A stretch of 64,000 nucleotides of DNA from Virgibacillus sp. MSP4-1 (GCF_010092505.1 NZ_CP048021.1:248001-312000); one strand, 5' to 3'; shown: positions 8,363-16,617, counted from the stretch's first letter. The notes: a model not told the origin generated them from the sequence alone. A program made the numbers and translations.

Positions 8363-8652
8363 AAAAGCGGAGGCGACTGTTCAGGTCATGCGGGATAAGA
8401 CGAAGACATGAAGTGGCGTGGTTTTGGCCACGGAATGGCTTTGGCTTATATCCGCCTTGACCTAGGAGCCGCAGCTGGACAAAGAAAAGCGGAGGCGACT
8501 GTTCAGGTCATGTGGGATAAGATGAAGACATGAAGTGGCGTGGTTTTGGCCACGGAATGGCTTTGGCTTATATCCGCCTTGACCTAGGAGCCGCAGCTGG
8601 ACAAAGAAAAGCGGAGGCGACTGTTCAGGTCTGGAAGCCGCCGCAGCTGGAC
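8363..8652. repeat. Dispersed ~122-bp palindromic repeat, two full copies plus a truncated third
   Basis: Units begin AAAAGCGGAGGCGAC at 8363, 8485 and 8607 (period 122) and end near GCAGCTGGAC. The third keeps only the two ends (~46 bp). Within each unit AGGTCATGCGGGATAAG is an imperfect inverted partner of CTTATATCCGCCTTGACCT, and an inner GTGGC...GCCAC stem caps the fold. The same element recurs at 16665-16815, 17777-18030 and 37278-37515. Confidence 0.9.
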
Positions 8653-8667
8653 AGAAGAATGGTCTGG

Positions 8668-9486
8668 TTATTTTACAGTCCTTAAAAACTCATCAAGAAA
8701 TTGGGCAATTCCCTCTTCTTCATTGGTTTTTACCGTGTAATTGGCAATGGACTTCAGTTCATCAATACCATTGCCCATCGCAACGCCTATCCCCGCATAA
8801 TCAATCATTTCCAAATCATTGTCTTCATCACCAAATGCAATAATCCGTTCTTTCGGTATATTATAATAATGGGCAATCTTTTTTAAACCGACAGCTTTAC
8901 TTAAGCCTGAGCGGACAATCTCAATAATATGCCATGGAGCTCCCCATTTCCGATGGTCAATCACGGAAGCATGTTTCTCATCCAGATGACTGCGCAATTC
9001 GGAAATATGATCCTCTCTTGGTGAAATTAAAAGGGATGTAGGATCTTCTTCCAATGTATTTTTCAGACTGCCGACAGTAACAGGGTATTCCTTAAAGTCA
9101 GCATGGAAAATTTCCATAATTTCTTCATCATGTTTGTCTAAATAGACATGATCACGTATTTCAGCCATGACGTTTGGTACATTAAAATCATAAGATGTCT
9201 GGACAATGGACTGAGCTGTACGAATGGACATAGGAGAATGAACCACATCCCAGTTTTGATCTTTAGGATGATGAACAAGTGCACCGTTCATATTCACCAT
9301 TGGGGTATTAAGACCAAGCTCGTTATAATATTGGATGCTTGCACGCTGAGGTCGTCCTGTTGCAATCACTACAATGTGGCCTTTCTCGATTGCCTGTCGC
9401 AGAGTATCTTTTGTTTTGCTGCGAATCACCTTATCATCAGAAAGTAAGGTACCATCAAGATCTAATGCGATTAAATGTTTACTCAT
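8668..9486 (-). CDS. yitU: Cof-type HAD-family phosphatase (YitU-like)
   Basis: This 272-residue HAD phosphatase belongs to the Cof (type IIB cap) group, which typically dephosphorylates sugar phosphates, FMN or PLP-like compounds. Motif I is DLDGTLL (residues 9-15), motif II is VIATGRP (~41-47), the motif III lysine is in SGLSKAVGLK (~195), and motif IV is FGDEDNDLEMI (~218-228). The C2-type cap lies between motifs II and III. The gene matches B. subtilis yitU by position, next to yitV and yitW. GAGGTGAG precedes ATG by five bases. Confidence 0.88.
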   Translation of the reverse strand: MSKHLIALDLDGTLLSDDKVIRSKTKDTLRQAIEKGHIVVIATGRPQRASIQYYNELGLNTPMVNMNGALVHHPKDQNWDVVHSPMSIRTAQSIVQTSYDFNVPNVMAEIRDHVYLDKHDEEIMEIFHADFKEYPVTVGSLKNTLEEDPTSLLISPREDHISELRSHLDEKHASVIDHRKWGAPWHIIEIVRSGLSKAVGLKKIAHYYNIPKERIIAFGDEDNDLEMIDYAGIGVAMGNGIDELKSIANYTVKTNEEEGIAQFLDEFLRTVK

Positions 9487-9727
9487 AAGTTCTCACCTCG
9501 ATGATATTTAGTTTATATGGATTGTTCAGTTGTGTAAAGGATATTTCAGATGATTTTTCGCCCTTTATTAAATATTCTGATTTCAGAGCTGGATATGCTG
9601 ATGATGTGCCAATTACTTATTTGTTTCCTTAAAAAATAGAAATTGATTTCCCAATCCCCTTAGCTTTTCTTCAGTCATCGATTCTGTTACATTAATGATA
9701 TTGAGCACATAGAAAGAGGGGATCGAT

Positions 9728-10492
9728 TTGATCAAAATTAAGGATGAGATGATACAGGATATACCCGTTTTACATGTAGTGAATGACGCAGATCAGCATT
9801 CCCCTTTACCAGTCGTTACATATATTCATGGTTTTACGAGTGCTAAGGAGAATAATCTGCCCTTTGCCTACTTATTGGCTAAAAAAGGATATCGGGTCTT
9901 GTTGCCTGACTGTCTTGAACATGGGGAACGCGCTTCAGGAAAAACACCCTTTGAAATGGAGTTGGAATTCTGGAATGTTGTAAAGCAGAATCTTAAAGAA
10001 ATGACCATTTTAAAAAATGATATGGAAAAGCGCGGCCTGATAAAGGATCAGAGGTTTGGTCTGGCTGGAACCAGTATGGGCGGAATCACAACTAGTTCAG
10101 CGTTAACGCAATTTTCGTGGATCAAAGCAGCAGCTGTCCTTATGGGGTCACCAAAAACCATGGAAATGGCGCAATATACTATCAATCAGGTGGAAAAAAA
10201 CGGGACGAATCTGCCTTTTAGTGAAGTGGAATTACAGAAGCAGATTCAGTCATTAGAACCGATCGATTTATCGCAGCATATGGATAAACTGAACAATCGG
10301 CCTTTGCTTTTCTGGCATGGGGATCAGGACCCCACTGTTCCATTTAAGCATTCGGAAAGCTTTTATCATCAGGCTCTTGAACAATATCAGGATAAAGAAA
10401 GGCTGCATTTTATTCCGGAAAAGAACAGAGGACATAAAGTCAGCAGAGCTGCCATTCTTGCTGCTGTAAATTGGTTTGAGAAATATTTATAA
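9728..10492 (+). CDS. yitV: Alpha/beta hydrolase, YitV-type esterase
   Basis: This 254-residue soluble hydrolase has a nucleophile elbow GTSMGG (Ser ~118), an acid residue in HGDQDPTVPF (~196) and a catalytic histidine in RGHKVSRAA (~236). The oxyanion-hole region is YIHGFTSAKENN near residue 31. The start codon is TTG, preceded by GAGGGG six bases upstream. The order yitU / yitV / yitW is that of B. subtilis, with yitV divergent from yitU. The substrate is unknown; carboxylesterase activity is the family expectation. Confidence 0.85.
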   Translation: MIKIKDEMIQDIPVLHVVNDADQHSPLPVVTYIHGFTSAKENNLPFAYLLAKKGYRVLLPDCLEHGERASGKTPFEMELEFWNVVKQNLKEMTILKNDMEKRGLIKDQRFGLAGTSMGGITTSSALTQFSWIKAAAVLMGSPKTMEMAQYTINQVEKNGTNLPFSEVELQKQIQSLEPIDLSQHMDKLNNRPLLFWHGDQDPTVPFKHSESFYHQALEQYQDKERLHFIPEKNRGHKVSRAAILAAVNWFEKYL

Positions 10493-10588
10493 TGATGTGT
10501 GATAAATATCATTTTGTCTTTGCTGTTATTTGTTTTATACTATGAGTAACAACCTTTTCATTTAAATAAAAAAGGGGGGACTTTACAA

Positions 10589-10900
10589 ATGGAAAAAGAA
10601 TTGGAAGAAAATTTAATGGGAGCCCTTGAGAACGTCATTGACCCGGAACTGGGAATTGACATTGTAAATTTAGGACTGGTTTATGGTGTTGATTTGGATG
10701 AGGAAGGGATCTGCACAGTTACAATGACCTTAACGGCAATGGGATGTCCACTTGCTGGTCATATTGAGCAGGACGTAAAACGGGTTCTTTCAGATATTCC
10801 TGAAGTAAAGGATTCGGTGGTCAACATTGTTTGGAGTCCACCATGGTCCAAGGATTATATGTCCCGTTATGCGAAAATTGCATTAGGGATTCCGGATTAA
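10589..10900 (+). CDS. yitW: MIP18/DUF59-family iron-sulfur assembly protein (YitW-like)
   Basis: This 103-residue DUF59 protein belongs to the SufT/YitW/PaaD group that aids maturation of Fe-S proteins. The hallmark DPELGIDIVNLGLVYGV (~18-34) and the reactive cysteine in TAMGCPLAG (~56) are intact, followed by VNIVWSPPWSKDYMS. It follows yitV by ~97 bases and ends at a strong terminator. A second DUF59 gene lies at 60935-61240 in the putative nitric oxide cluster. Confidence 0.9.
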   Translation: MEKELEENLMGALENVIDPELGIDIVNLGLVYGVDLDEEGICTVTMTLTAMGCPLAGHIEQDVKRVLSDIPEVKDSVVNIVWSPPWSKDYMSRYAKIALGIPD

Positions 10901-10905
10901 AAAAC

Positions 10906-10938
10906 GGCTGTTTCCGATGAGGAAACAGCCATTTTTTT
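10906..10938. terminator. Bidirectional terminator
   Basis: A 10-bp stem (GGCTGTTTCC / GGAAACAGCC) has a T7 tract on the plus strand and A-rich flank on the other. It separates convergent yitW and the Crp/Fnr gene. Confidence 0.85.
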
Positions 10939-10962
10939 AATTAGACAATGGTCAATTCACCA

Positions 10963-11658
10963 TTAAATAAGTTCGTTCTCTAACCCTTCAACATCAAGAG
11001 CCATGTAGTGATCGTTCATTTTAAGGATATCTTTCTTTTTCAATTTTGCAATAATCCGATTAACCGTCTCCCTGCTTGACCCTATCATGTTTGCAAGCTC
11101 ACGATTAGTGAATACCGTATTTAGCTGCACCCAACCGTCAAGATCTTCCTGTCCTCCATGCAATTTTGCCAGTCGAACCAGCAGCAATACAACCTGCCCA
11201 TGAGTGTTATGAAGTAATTTTTCTTCAAGACGATTTTGTAAATCAACGATAATGTCTCCCAGAACACGGAACAGTTTTATAGTGATTTCCGGATTCTGTA
11301 TCAAAAAGTTCTCAAAGGAAGTAATGGGAATGTGGGTAATGACAGCTTCTTCTGTAACCTCTGTATGTGCCGGATAATCTCCCTTTCGAAAAAAGCCCTG
11401 ATGAGGGAACATATCGCCAGGTTTTAAGATATTAACAATCTGCTCTTTTCCATTAATATCGGTTTTGTATACCTTCACTCTTCCCTTATGTAAGAAGTAC
11501 ACATTTTCCACAGGGTCGCCCTGCATAAATACGTGCATCCCTTTTTTATATTGTCTGGTCACGGCCAGGGTGACCACAGAATAAAGCTCCTGATCCGTTA
11601 AATGTTTAAATAAAGGCAACTGCTGAAACATTTGAATAATTTTCTGTTCATCTTTCAT
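10963..11658 (-). CDS. Crp/Fnr-family transcriptional regulator (paralogue 1)
   Basis: This 231-residue regulator has a cyclic-nucleotide-binding-type beta-barrel (~20-120, ending FLHKGRVKVYKTDINGKEQI), a long dimerisation helix (~130-155) and a winged helix with recognition segment SSRETVNR (~195). The R-E-x3-R pattern matches that of E. coli CRP, which reads TGTGA half-sites, and a perfect TGTGA-N6-TCACA site lies upstream of the divergent radical SAM gene. The protein contains no cysteine, so it cannot carry an Fnr-type iron-sulfur cluster. It is closely similar to the regulator at 63129-63833. Likely signals include low oxygen, haem or NO, but this is inference. Confidence 0.88.
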   Translation of the reverse strand: MKDEQKIIQMFQQLPLFKHLTDQELYSVVTLAVTRQYKKGMHVFMQGDPVENVYFLHKGRVKVYKTDINGKEQIVNILKPGDMFPHQGFFRKGDYPAHTEVTEEAVITHIPITSFENFLIQNPEITIKLFRVLGDIIVDLQNRLEEKLLHNTHGQVVLLLVRLAKLHGGQEDLDGWVQLNTVFTNRELANMIGSSRETVNRIIAKLKKKDILKMNDHYMALDVEGLENELI

Positions 11659-11808
11659 AGATCATCTCATCCTTATACTTATCTCTATGTCTTATTCTAA
11701 TCATGCAAATACCAAGATGCAAAGAAAAATTCATAAATTTGATAAAATTACTTCCTGTTTTGTCAATCACCATATGCAGCGGAATCGCAACACGCTATTC
11801 AGTGGTTT

Positions 11809-11824
11809 TGTGATGATTGTCACA
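11809..11824 (+). promoter_or_regulatory. Perfect Crp/Fnr operator (TGTGA-N6-TCACA)
   Basis: The site reads TGTGATGATTGTCACA, a perfect 5+5 palindrome. A -10-like TATAGT lies at 11845-11850. With a start about seven bases after it, the operator centre falls near -41.5, the standard class II activation position. The target is the radical SAM gene at 11883. Confidence 0.75.
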
Positions 11825-11882
11825 ACTTAGTAGCGAGGAGCTCCTATAGTATAAAGGTAGAAAATATATGGGGGTGTAAGGA

Positions 11883-13049
11883 ATGTTTCCACAAAACTAT
11901 GATGAAAATCCTTTTATTGTCATATGGGAATTAACAAGGGCATGTCAGTTAAAGTGTCTGCATTGCCGTGCAGAGGCTCAATATAGACGGGATCCGAGGG
12001 AATTAACATTTGAACAGGGAAAGAAACTTATTGATGAGATTCATGACGAAATGGGAAATCCAATGCTAGTATTCACGGGTGGAGATCCATTGGAACGCAG
12101 GGATGTATTCGATATTGCTGAGTACGCTGTTCAGAAAGGGGTACGGGTTTCCATGACTCCATCTGCAACGCCGAACGTTACAAAGGAAGCTATGCAAAAG
12201 GCCAAAGATGCAGGGCTTTCACGCTGGGCTTTCAGTATTGATGGACCTAATGCGGACATTCATGATTATTTCAGAGGGACGACAGGATCTTTTGATTTAA
12301 CGATGAATGCCATTTCCTATTTACATGAACTGGAGATGCCTCTTCAAATTAATACGGTTATCTCCAGATATAATGTGGATCACCTGGAGGAAATGGCAGA
12401 AATGGTGGAAAACCTGAACTGTGTCTTATGGAGTGTATTTTTCCTTGTTCCGACCGGCAGAGGCCAAATGAATGATATGATTTCCGCTGCAGAGCATGAA
12501 AAGGTATTGCAATGGCTTTACAAACTGTCCAAGCGAGTGCCTTTTGATATCAAAACAACGGCTGCTCAGCATTATCGTCGTGTGGTGATTCAGAATAAAA
12601 TGCGGGAAAATCGCAGTATGAGTGATAAAGAACATATTTTCTATGAAGACGCCCTGAATCAGGGAAAAACAGGTATGATTGATGGTCTGGGACGTGCACC
12701 TAAAGGCGTGAACGACGGAAATGGATTTGCGTTTGTTTCCCATACGGGGGATGTTTACCCAAGTGGATTGCTTCCCATAAAAGCAGGGAATGTTAAAGAA
12801 ACTCCATTGCATAAAATCTATCGTGAATCGGAAGTATTTAAGAACCTGCGTAATCCTGACAGCTATAAAGGAAAGTGCGGGGTCTGTGAATTCAGACATG
12901 TTTGTGGCGGCTCCCGCTCAAGAGCCTATGCTGTAACAGGAGATTATATGGAGCATGAACCGTACTGTGTATATATACCCAAAGAATGGCGTGAAAAGCT
13001 AAAAAGAGAAAGAGCCGAGAAGAAGGCAGAAAAGACCAATAAAAACTAA
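11883..13049 (+). CDS. Radical SAM/SPASM-domain protein
   Basis: This 388-residue enzyme has the radical SAM cluster motif CQLKCLHC (~18-25), the glycine-rich TGGDPLERRD (~68) and a C-terminal SPASM-type region with cysteines in CGVCEFRHVCGG (~338-349) and a last cysteine in EPYCVYI (~366), so it should carry auxiliary Fe-S. It most resembles the TIGR04053-type group and is related to haem-biosynthesis members such as NirJ/AhbD; both assignments are from memory of motifs. No small peptide substrate gene is evident beside it. A perfect Crp/Fnr operator upstream points to anaerobic or NO-linked expression. GGGGGTG precedes ATG. Confidence 0.85.
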   Translation: MFPQNYDENPFIVIWELTRACQLKCLHCRAEAQYRRDPRELTFEQGKKLIDEIHDEMGNPMLVFTGGDPLERRDVFDIAEYAVQKGVRVSMTPSATPNVTKEAMQKAKDAGLSRWAFSIDGPNADIHDYFRGTTGSFDLTMNAISYLHELEMPLQINTVISRYNVDHLEEMAEMVENLNCVLWSVFFLVPTGRGQMNDMISAAEHEKVLQWLYKLSKRVPFDIKTTAAQHYRRVVIQNKMRENRSMSDKEHIFYEDALNQGKTGMIDGLGRAPKGVNDGNGFAFVSHTGDVYPSGLLPIKAGNVKETPLHKIYRESEVFKNLRNPDSYKGKCGVCEFRHVCGGSRSRAYAVTGDYMEHEPYCVYIPKEWREKLKRERAEKKAEKTNKN

Positions 13050-13052
13050 AAA

Positions 13053-13086
13053 AAATGCTTAGATCTTTTTTGATCTAAGCATTTTT
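13053..13086 (+). terminator. Terminator of the radical SAM gene
   Basis: A perfect 13-bp stem (AAATGCTTAGATC / GATCTAAGCATTT) has a six-base loop and a T tract. Confidence 0.9.
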
Positions 13087-13131
13087 AGCCACAAGCCCGC
13101 TCTATTTGACGGAAGCGGGCAAAAAGAAACC

Positions 13132-13947
13132 TTATGCTAAGACAAAGAAAATGACGAGCGCAACGGCAAAACAATACCAGGCAAAGTATTTCAGATTTCC
13201 ACTTTTCATGATATTCATAAACCAGATTAAGGCAAAATAAGTAGCAATTAAGGCCCCAATCAGTGCAATCAGGGAAGGAATCCATAATACATCCCCAGGT
13301 TTATCCATCATATCTGAGACGGAAAAAATCATGGTGCCTAAACTGACAGGTATATAAAGTAGAAATGAAAAACGCAGGGCTGTGTCCTGTTTTAAGCCTA
13401 AGAGCATGGCGCCGACAATGGTTGCTCCTGAACGGCTAATCCCAGGCATAAGTGAAATAGCCTGAGCCAGTCCAATTATAATCGCATCTTTAACAGTGAT
13501 TTCAGCCTCTCCCTTATGTCCCCGCAAATTTCGGATAATCCAGAGGGCAATACCTGTTATAAACAGGGTAACACCAACCATACGAATCTTATCGCTAAAA
13601 GTAGCACTGATCCAATCTTCCAAAAGGACACCTAAGATCCCGGCTGGAATAGTTGCAATGATTAAGAATAAGACAAAGCGGAAGTCGCTGGCTTTTTCTT
13701 TATCCCGGTTGATGAGATAACTGACACTATTTGTGGTCAGTCTTACAATATCCTTCCGATAAATCAGTAAAACGGCCAGCAGGGAACCAAAGTTTAAAAA
13801 GCCTTCAAAGGTAATGTTTAAGTTGTTCAGTCCCATCAGGTGGCGCAACAGTACCAGATGTCCACTTGAGGATACGGGTATGGGCTCTGTAAATCCTTGA
13901 AAAATTCCTAAAAACAGATATTCCAAAAGGATGAGTATATCATTCAT
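13132..13947 (-). CDS. uppP: Undecaprenyl-diphosphatase
   Basis: This 271-residue membrane enzyme (UppP/BacA) removes a phosphate from undecaprenyl diphosphate so the lipid carrier can be reused in cell-wall synthesis; it also underlies bacitracin resistance. Family motifs are clear: GFTEPIPVSSSGHL (~19-32) with the conserved glutamate, and PGISRSGATI (~168-177). About eight hydrophobic segments are visible. AGGAGGT lies six bases upstream of ATG. It is monocistronic, convergent with the radical SAM gene. Confidence 0.95.
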   Translation of the reverse strand: MNDILILLEYLFLGIFQGFTEPIPVSSSGHLVLLRHLMGLNNLNITFEGFLNFGSLLAVLLIYRKDIVRLTTNSVSYLINRDKEKASDFRFVLFLIIATIPAGILGVLLEDWISATFSDKIRMVGVTLFITGIALWIIRNLRGHKGEAEITVKDAIIIGLAQAISLMPGISRSGATIVGAMLLGLKQDTALRFSFLLYIPVSLGTMIFSVSDMMDKPGDVLWIPSLIALIGALIATYFALIWFMNIMKSGNLKYFAWYCFAVALVIFFVLA

Positions 13948-14111
13948 GTATGTACCTCCTACTGTTTTGTTTCTTATATATAAGATGGACGGCTGACAGG
14001 CACGAATCCCTCTATGATTTATAAAAAAACTTCACTCTTTTTTATCAATAGCTATGGAACGTGACACATATGGAACGAATAGACTATTGATGTAGAGAAG
14101 GAGGGATAGAA

Positions 14112-14441
14112 GTGCACAAAACTCAACATCATCATCAGGATTTCTATTCGTTATGCAAGTCGCATATGAATAAGTATGTAATGGCGGAAACATCAGACGG
14201 GCGTCAATTTGATGGCATCATTGTGGACGTGGACGCAGAAAATGTCATCCTTGCAGTTCCAGTGGGCTCAGATGATATATCTATCCATCAGGATTCCCAA
14301 ATAGCTAACCAGAGACAATGGGGCTGGTACGGATTCTACCCGCCTTATGGTTACTATGGATACGGGTACCGTCCACGCTTCAGCAGACTGGTATTGCCTC
14401 TGGCAGCACTGACAGCCCTCAGTGTATTGCCATGGTTTTAA
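14112..14441 (+). CDS. Small protein with Sm-like N-terminus and Tyr/Gly-rich C-terminal part
   Basis: This 109-residue protein starts at GTG, with AAGGAGGG six bases upstream. Residues ~18-52 (YVMAETSDGRQFDGIIVDVD) resemble a short LSM/SH3-like beta domain seen in several small Bacillus coat or envelope proteins. Residues ~70-92 are rich in Tyr, Gly, Phe and Pro (YPPYGYYGYGYRPRF), and the last ~17 residues are hydrophobic. The Tyr/Gly tract resembles spore coat or surface proteins, but I do not recognise the family. Confidence 0.65.
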   Translation: MHKTQHHHQDFYSLCKSHMNKYVMAETSDGRQFDGIIVDVDAENVILAVPVGSDDISIHQDSQIANQRQWGWYGFYPPYGYYGYGYRPRFSRLVLPLAALTALSVLPWF

Positions 14442-14479
14442 TCTAAGGCAGCTTTGATTTAAGAGAAAACAAAGAAGAA

Positions 14480-14563
14480 GGGTCAGATCAGCAAGAAGGG
14501 AAGAGAAATCGTCTGCTCCATAACTGATTTCTCCACAATCACGTACTTGCCTTAATCTGACCC
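14480..14563. other. Long interrupted inverted repeat (structured element)
   Basis: Three nested complementary blocks form one arm-to-arm structure: GGGTCAGAT (14480-14488) with ATCTGACCC (14555-14563), GCAAG (14491) with CTTGC (14546), and GAGAAATC (14503) with GATTTCTC (14526). The apical loop is ~15 bases. On the minus strand a pyrimidine-rich tail follows, so it may end the yjzD transcript, but it is longer than an ordinary terminator. Confidence 0.6.
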
Positions 14564-14606
14564 TCACTTTACCATATGGTGCAACGGAATGATTTCGTTC
14601 CATTAG

Positions 14607-14783
14607 TTAGATGGTATCTTCCGTTAAAATACCATCTCCTAAAATCGAAACAACGATTGTGAACACAACGGCTAAAACGAGAGCTGCATTGAAATTAAAA
14701 CTGATTGCAGCCATGTTTGAGACTACATAAACAACGGTCGAGCTTAATAGTATACTCCAGATAAAGGTTAAAATAATTCGCAT
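14607..14783 (-). CDS. yjzD: YjzD-like small membrane protein (DUF2929), 58 aa
   Basis: Direct translation of the minus strand gives a 58-residue protein starting MRIILTFIWSILLSSTVVYV and ending GDGILTEDTI, with two hydrophobic helices (~3-23 and ~32-49). The opening pattern is that of DUF2929/YjzD proteins, and yjzD lies just upstream of the med-fabHA region in B. subtilis, as here. GAGGTG precedes the ATG at 14783 by five bases. It is divergent from the gene at 14875. Function unknown. Confidence 0.8.
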   Translation of the reverse strand: MRIILTFIWSILLSSTVVYVVSNMAAISFNFNAALVLAVVFTIVVSILGDGILTEDTI

Positions 14784-14874
14784 GGTTTCACCTCGTTTAT
14801 ATCATTCTGTTCTTAGTTTACCAAAGAGACCTTTAAAAATAAAGAATCTTTCATTTAGGAAAGGGGGGGGATCA

Positions 14875-15495
14875 TTGAATGTCGTGGTGTTCAATTGCTT
14901 TGATTGGAAGGAGTATCATTTTGTTGAAAAGTTTATAAATGAAGGTATAGAGGTTATTGGTGTGGGTGAAATCACAGATCCACAGCAGGAATTTTTATAT
15001 AGTTTAATTGGACGGAATGCACGGTTCACCTGGAAAAATAATCCCCGGGAGTTTACTGTTGGAGATAGCCGAACCGTTGTTATATCTTTTCAAAAGTCAC
15101 CTTCAGAAATGAATGAAATTGTAAATTCCTGTCTTCCAAAAGGAGAATACTATATCTTAATGGAAGAAAAAAATAGGAAGAAGGTTGAGGATCCGGCTCA
15201 TAATGAGGTTGTTATTTTGATTCCCCCAACAGTTGGCCCTTGGATGAGCGAAGAGGAATTTAAAAAAGTGTCAAAAAATGATACCGTTTTATTTGTAGAC
15301 GATTTAGTTCAAAGCGTTTATGATTTAACACAGGAAAAGAATAAGGAAAATTTGTTACATTTTACTTATCAGGAGGATACGGATGGTTTTTGTCTTGGGA
15401 AGAGAAAGGTTTCTACATTCTCAAGTGATCAGGCTGTCCAGAAAGTCTTAAACCATATCGAACAATGGAAAGATATCTATTATCGTTTGAAATAA
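14875..15495 (+). CDS. Unknown protein in the yjaU/yjaV position
   Basis: The open frame reaches back to 14782, but AAAGGGGGGG lies just before a TTG at 14875, giving 206 residues that start MNVVVFNCFDWKEYHF. The beginning (beta strand, then EKFINEGIEVIGVGE) looks like the first part of a Rossmann-like fold, but there is no GxGxxG motif. No membrane segment is present. It sits directly upstream of med, as a gene of similar size does in B. subtilis. No function can be assigned. Confidence 0.7.
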   Translation: MNVVVFNCFDWKEYHFVEKFINEGIEVIGVGEITDPQQEFLYSLIGRNARFTWKNNPREFTVGDSRTVVISFQKSPSEMNEIVNSCLPKGEYYILMEEKNRKKVEDPAHNEVVILIPPTVGPWMSEEEFKKVSKNDTVLFVDDLVQSVYDLTQEKNKENLLHFTYQEDTDGFCLGKRKVSTFSSDQAVQKVLNHIEQWKDIYYRLK

Positions 15496-15589
15496 CTCCA
15501 TTTATGGGTAAACTAAAGAGATACGTAAAGACTTTACAAATTGTTTGTTCATATATCTGAAATAGAGACAGAATTGGGAGTGCAGCAGC

Positions 15590-16546
15590 GTGAAAAAAAT
15601 AGGAGCTTTAATCATTATCATTTTCCTTTTATTAACAGGCTGTTCAAATGTTTTAGAGACCGGAAATATTCAAAACGCCGGATTGCTGGTGGAAGGTTCC
15701 ATACATGATCAGACATGGGGAAAGAAAGGATATTTAGGTCTTTTAAACATTCAGGAGAATATGGATACCAATGTTTATTTTAAAGAAGGGGTCAACACGC
15801 AAATGAAAGTCAATGAGGCCGTTGAGACTTTTGCCAATAAGGGTGTAAATTTAATTTTTGGACATAGCAGCAGCTACGGACAGTATTTTTCGGCCATTGA
15901 TCAGGATTATCCGGATATACAGTTCGTCTATTTTAATGGCGATACATATAGCGAAAATATCACCAGTATTAAATTTAATGCTCATGCAATGGGGTTTTTT
16001 GCCGGAATGGTAGCAGGAGCTATGACTGAAACCAATAATGTTGGAGTACTGGGAGCCTTTGAGTGGCAGCCGGAAATTGATGGTTTCTATGAAGGGGTAA
16101 AATATCAAAATCCGGAAGTGAATGTAGAGATTCGCATGGTCAATCATTGGGATAGTTCTGAACAGGCTCTCAATCGATTTCAGACTCTGAAGGAAGCGAA
16201 TATCGATGTCATTTATCCAACTGGGGACGGGTTTAGTGTGCCTATTGTCAATGAGGCAAAGGAGTCAAATATATATGCCATCGGTTATATTTCTGACTTG
16301 ATTGATATGGGTGAATCAACAGTTCTTACGAGTACTGTACAGCATGTTGACCGATTATATCCCATTATAGCCAAAAAATTTAACAAAGGCGAACTCCCAT
16401 CAAAAGTTATGAATTTTGACTTTCGTGATGATGTGATCACAATGGGAACGTACAGTGATGAAGTGCCGAAGCATGTAAGGAAGGATGTAGCTGAAGCTAT
16501 TCATCAATACAAAGAAACCGGAAACCTGCCCAATCAGATGAATTAG
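15590..16546 (+). CDS. med: Med-like BMP-family substrate-binding lipoprotein
   Basis: This 318-residue lipoprotein has signal peptide MKKIGALIIIIFLLLTGC with lipobox LTGC. The rest follows the basic membrane protein/PnrA fold of purine-nucleoside receptors (AGLLVEGSIHDQTWGKKGY, IFGHSSSYG, AHAMGFFAGMVAGAMT, NVGVLGA). In B. subtilis, Med sits upstream of fabHA and affects competence gene expression through comK; the binding-protein fold suggests it also senses a ligand. The small comZ gene that follows med in B. subtilis is not found here. The start is GTG. Confidence 0.88.
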   Translation: MKKIGALIIIIFLLLTGCSNVLETGNIQNAGLLVEGSIHDQTWGKKGYLGLLNIQENMDTNVYFKEGVNTQMKVNEAVETFANKGVNLIFGHSSSYGQYFSAIDQDYPDIQFVYFNGDTYSENITSIKFNAHAMGFFAGMVAGAMTETNNVGVLGAFEWQPEIDGFYEGVKYQNPEVNVEIRMVNHWDSSEQALNRFQTLKEANIDVIYPTGDGFSVPIVNEAKESNIYAIGYISDLIDMGESTVLTSTVQHVDRLYPIIAKKFNKGELPSKVMNFDFRDDVITMGTYSDEVPKHVRKDVAEAIHQYKETGNLPNQMN

Positions 16547-16582
16547 AAGGAAAGGTTCCCTGACAAAAGGAGCCCCCACGTT

Positions 16583-16617
16583 ATCATTTTTCAAGTACTT
16601 GAAAAATGATTTTTTTT
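16583..16617 (+). terminator. Terminator of med
   Basis: A perfect 13-bp stem (ATCATTTTTCAAG / CTTGAAAAATGAT) has a two-base loop and a long T tract. It separates med from fabHA. Confidence 0.88.

Noticed and set aside
12426-12899. 157-residue ORF antisense to the radical SAM gene
   Set aside because: It lies wholly inside the clearly coding radical SAM gene and has no family features.
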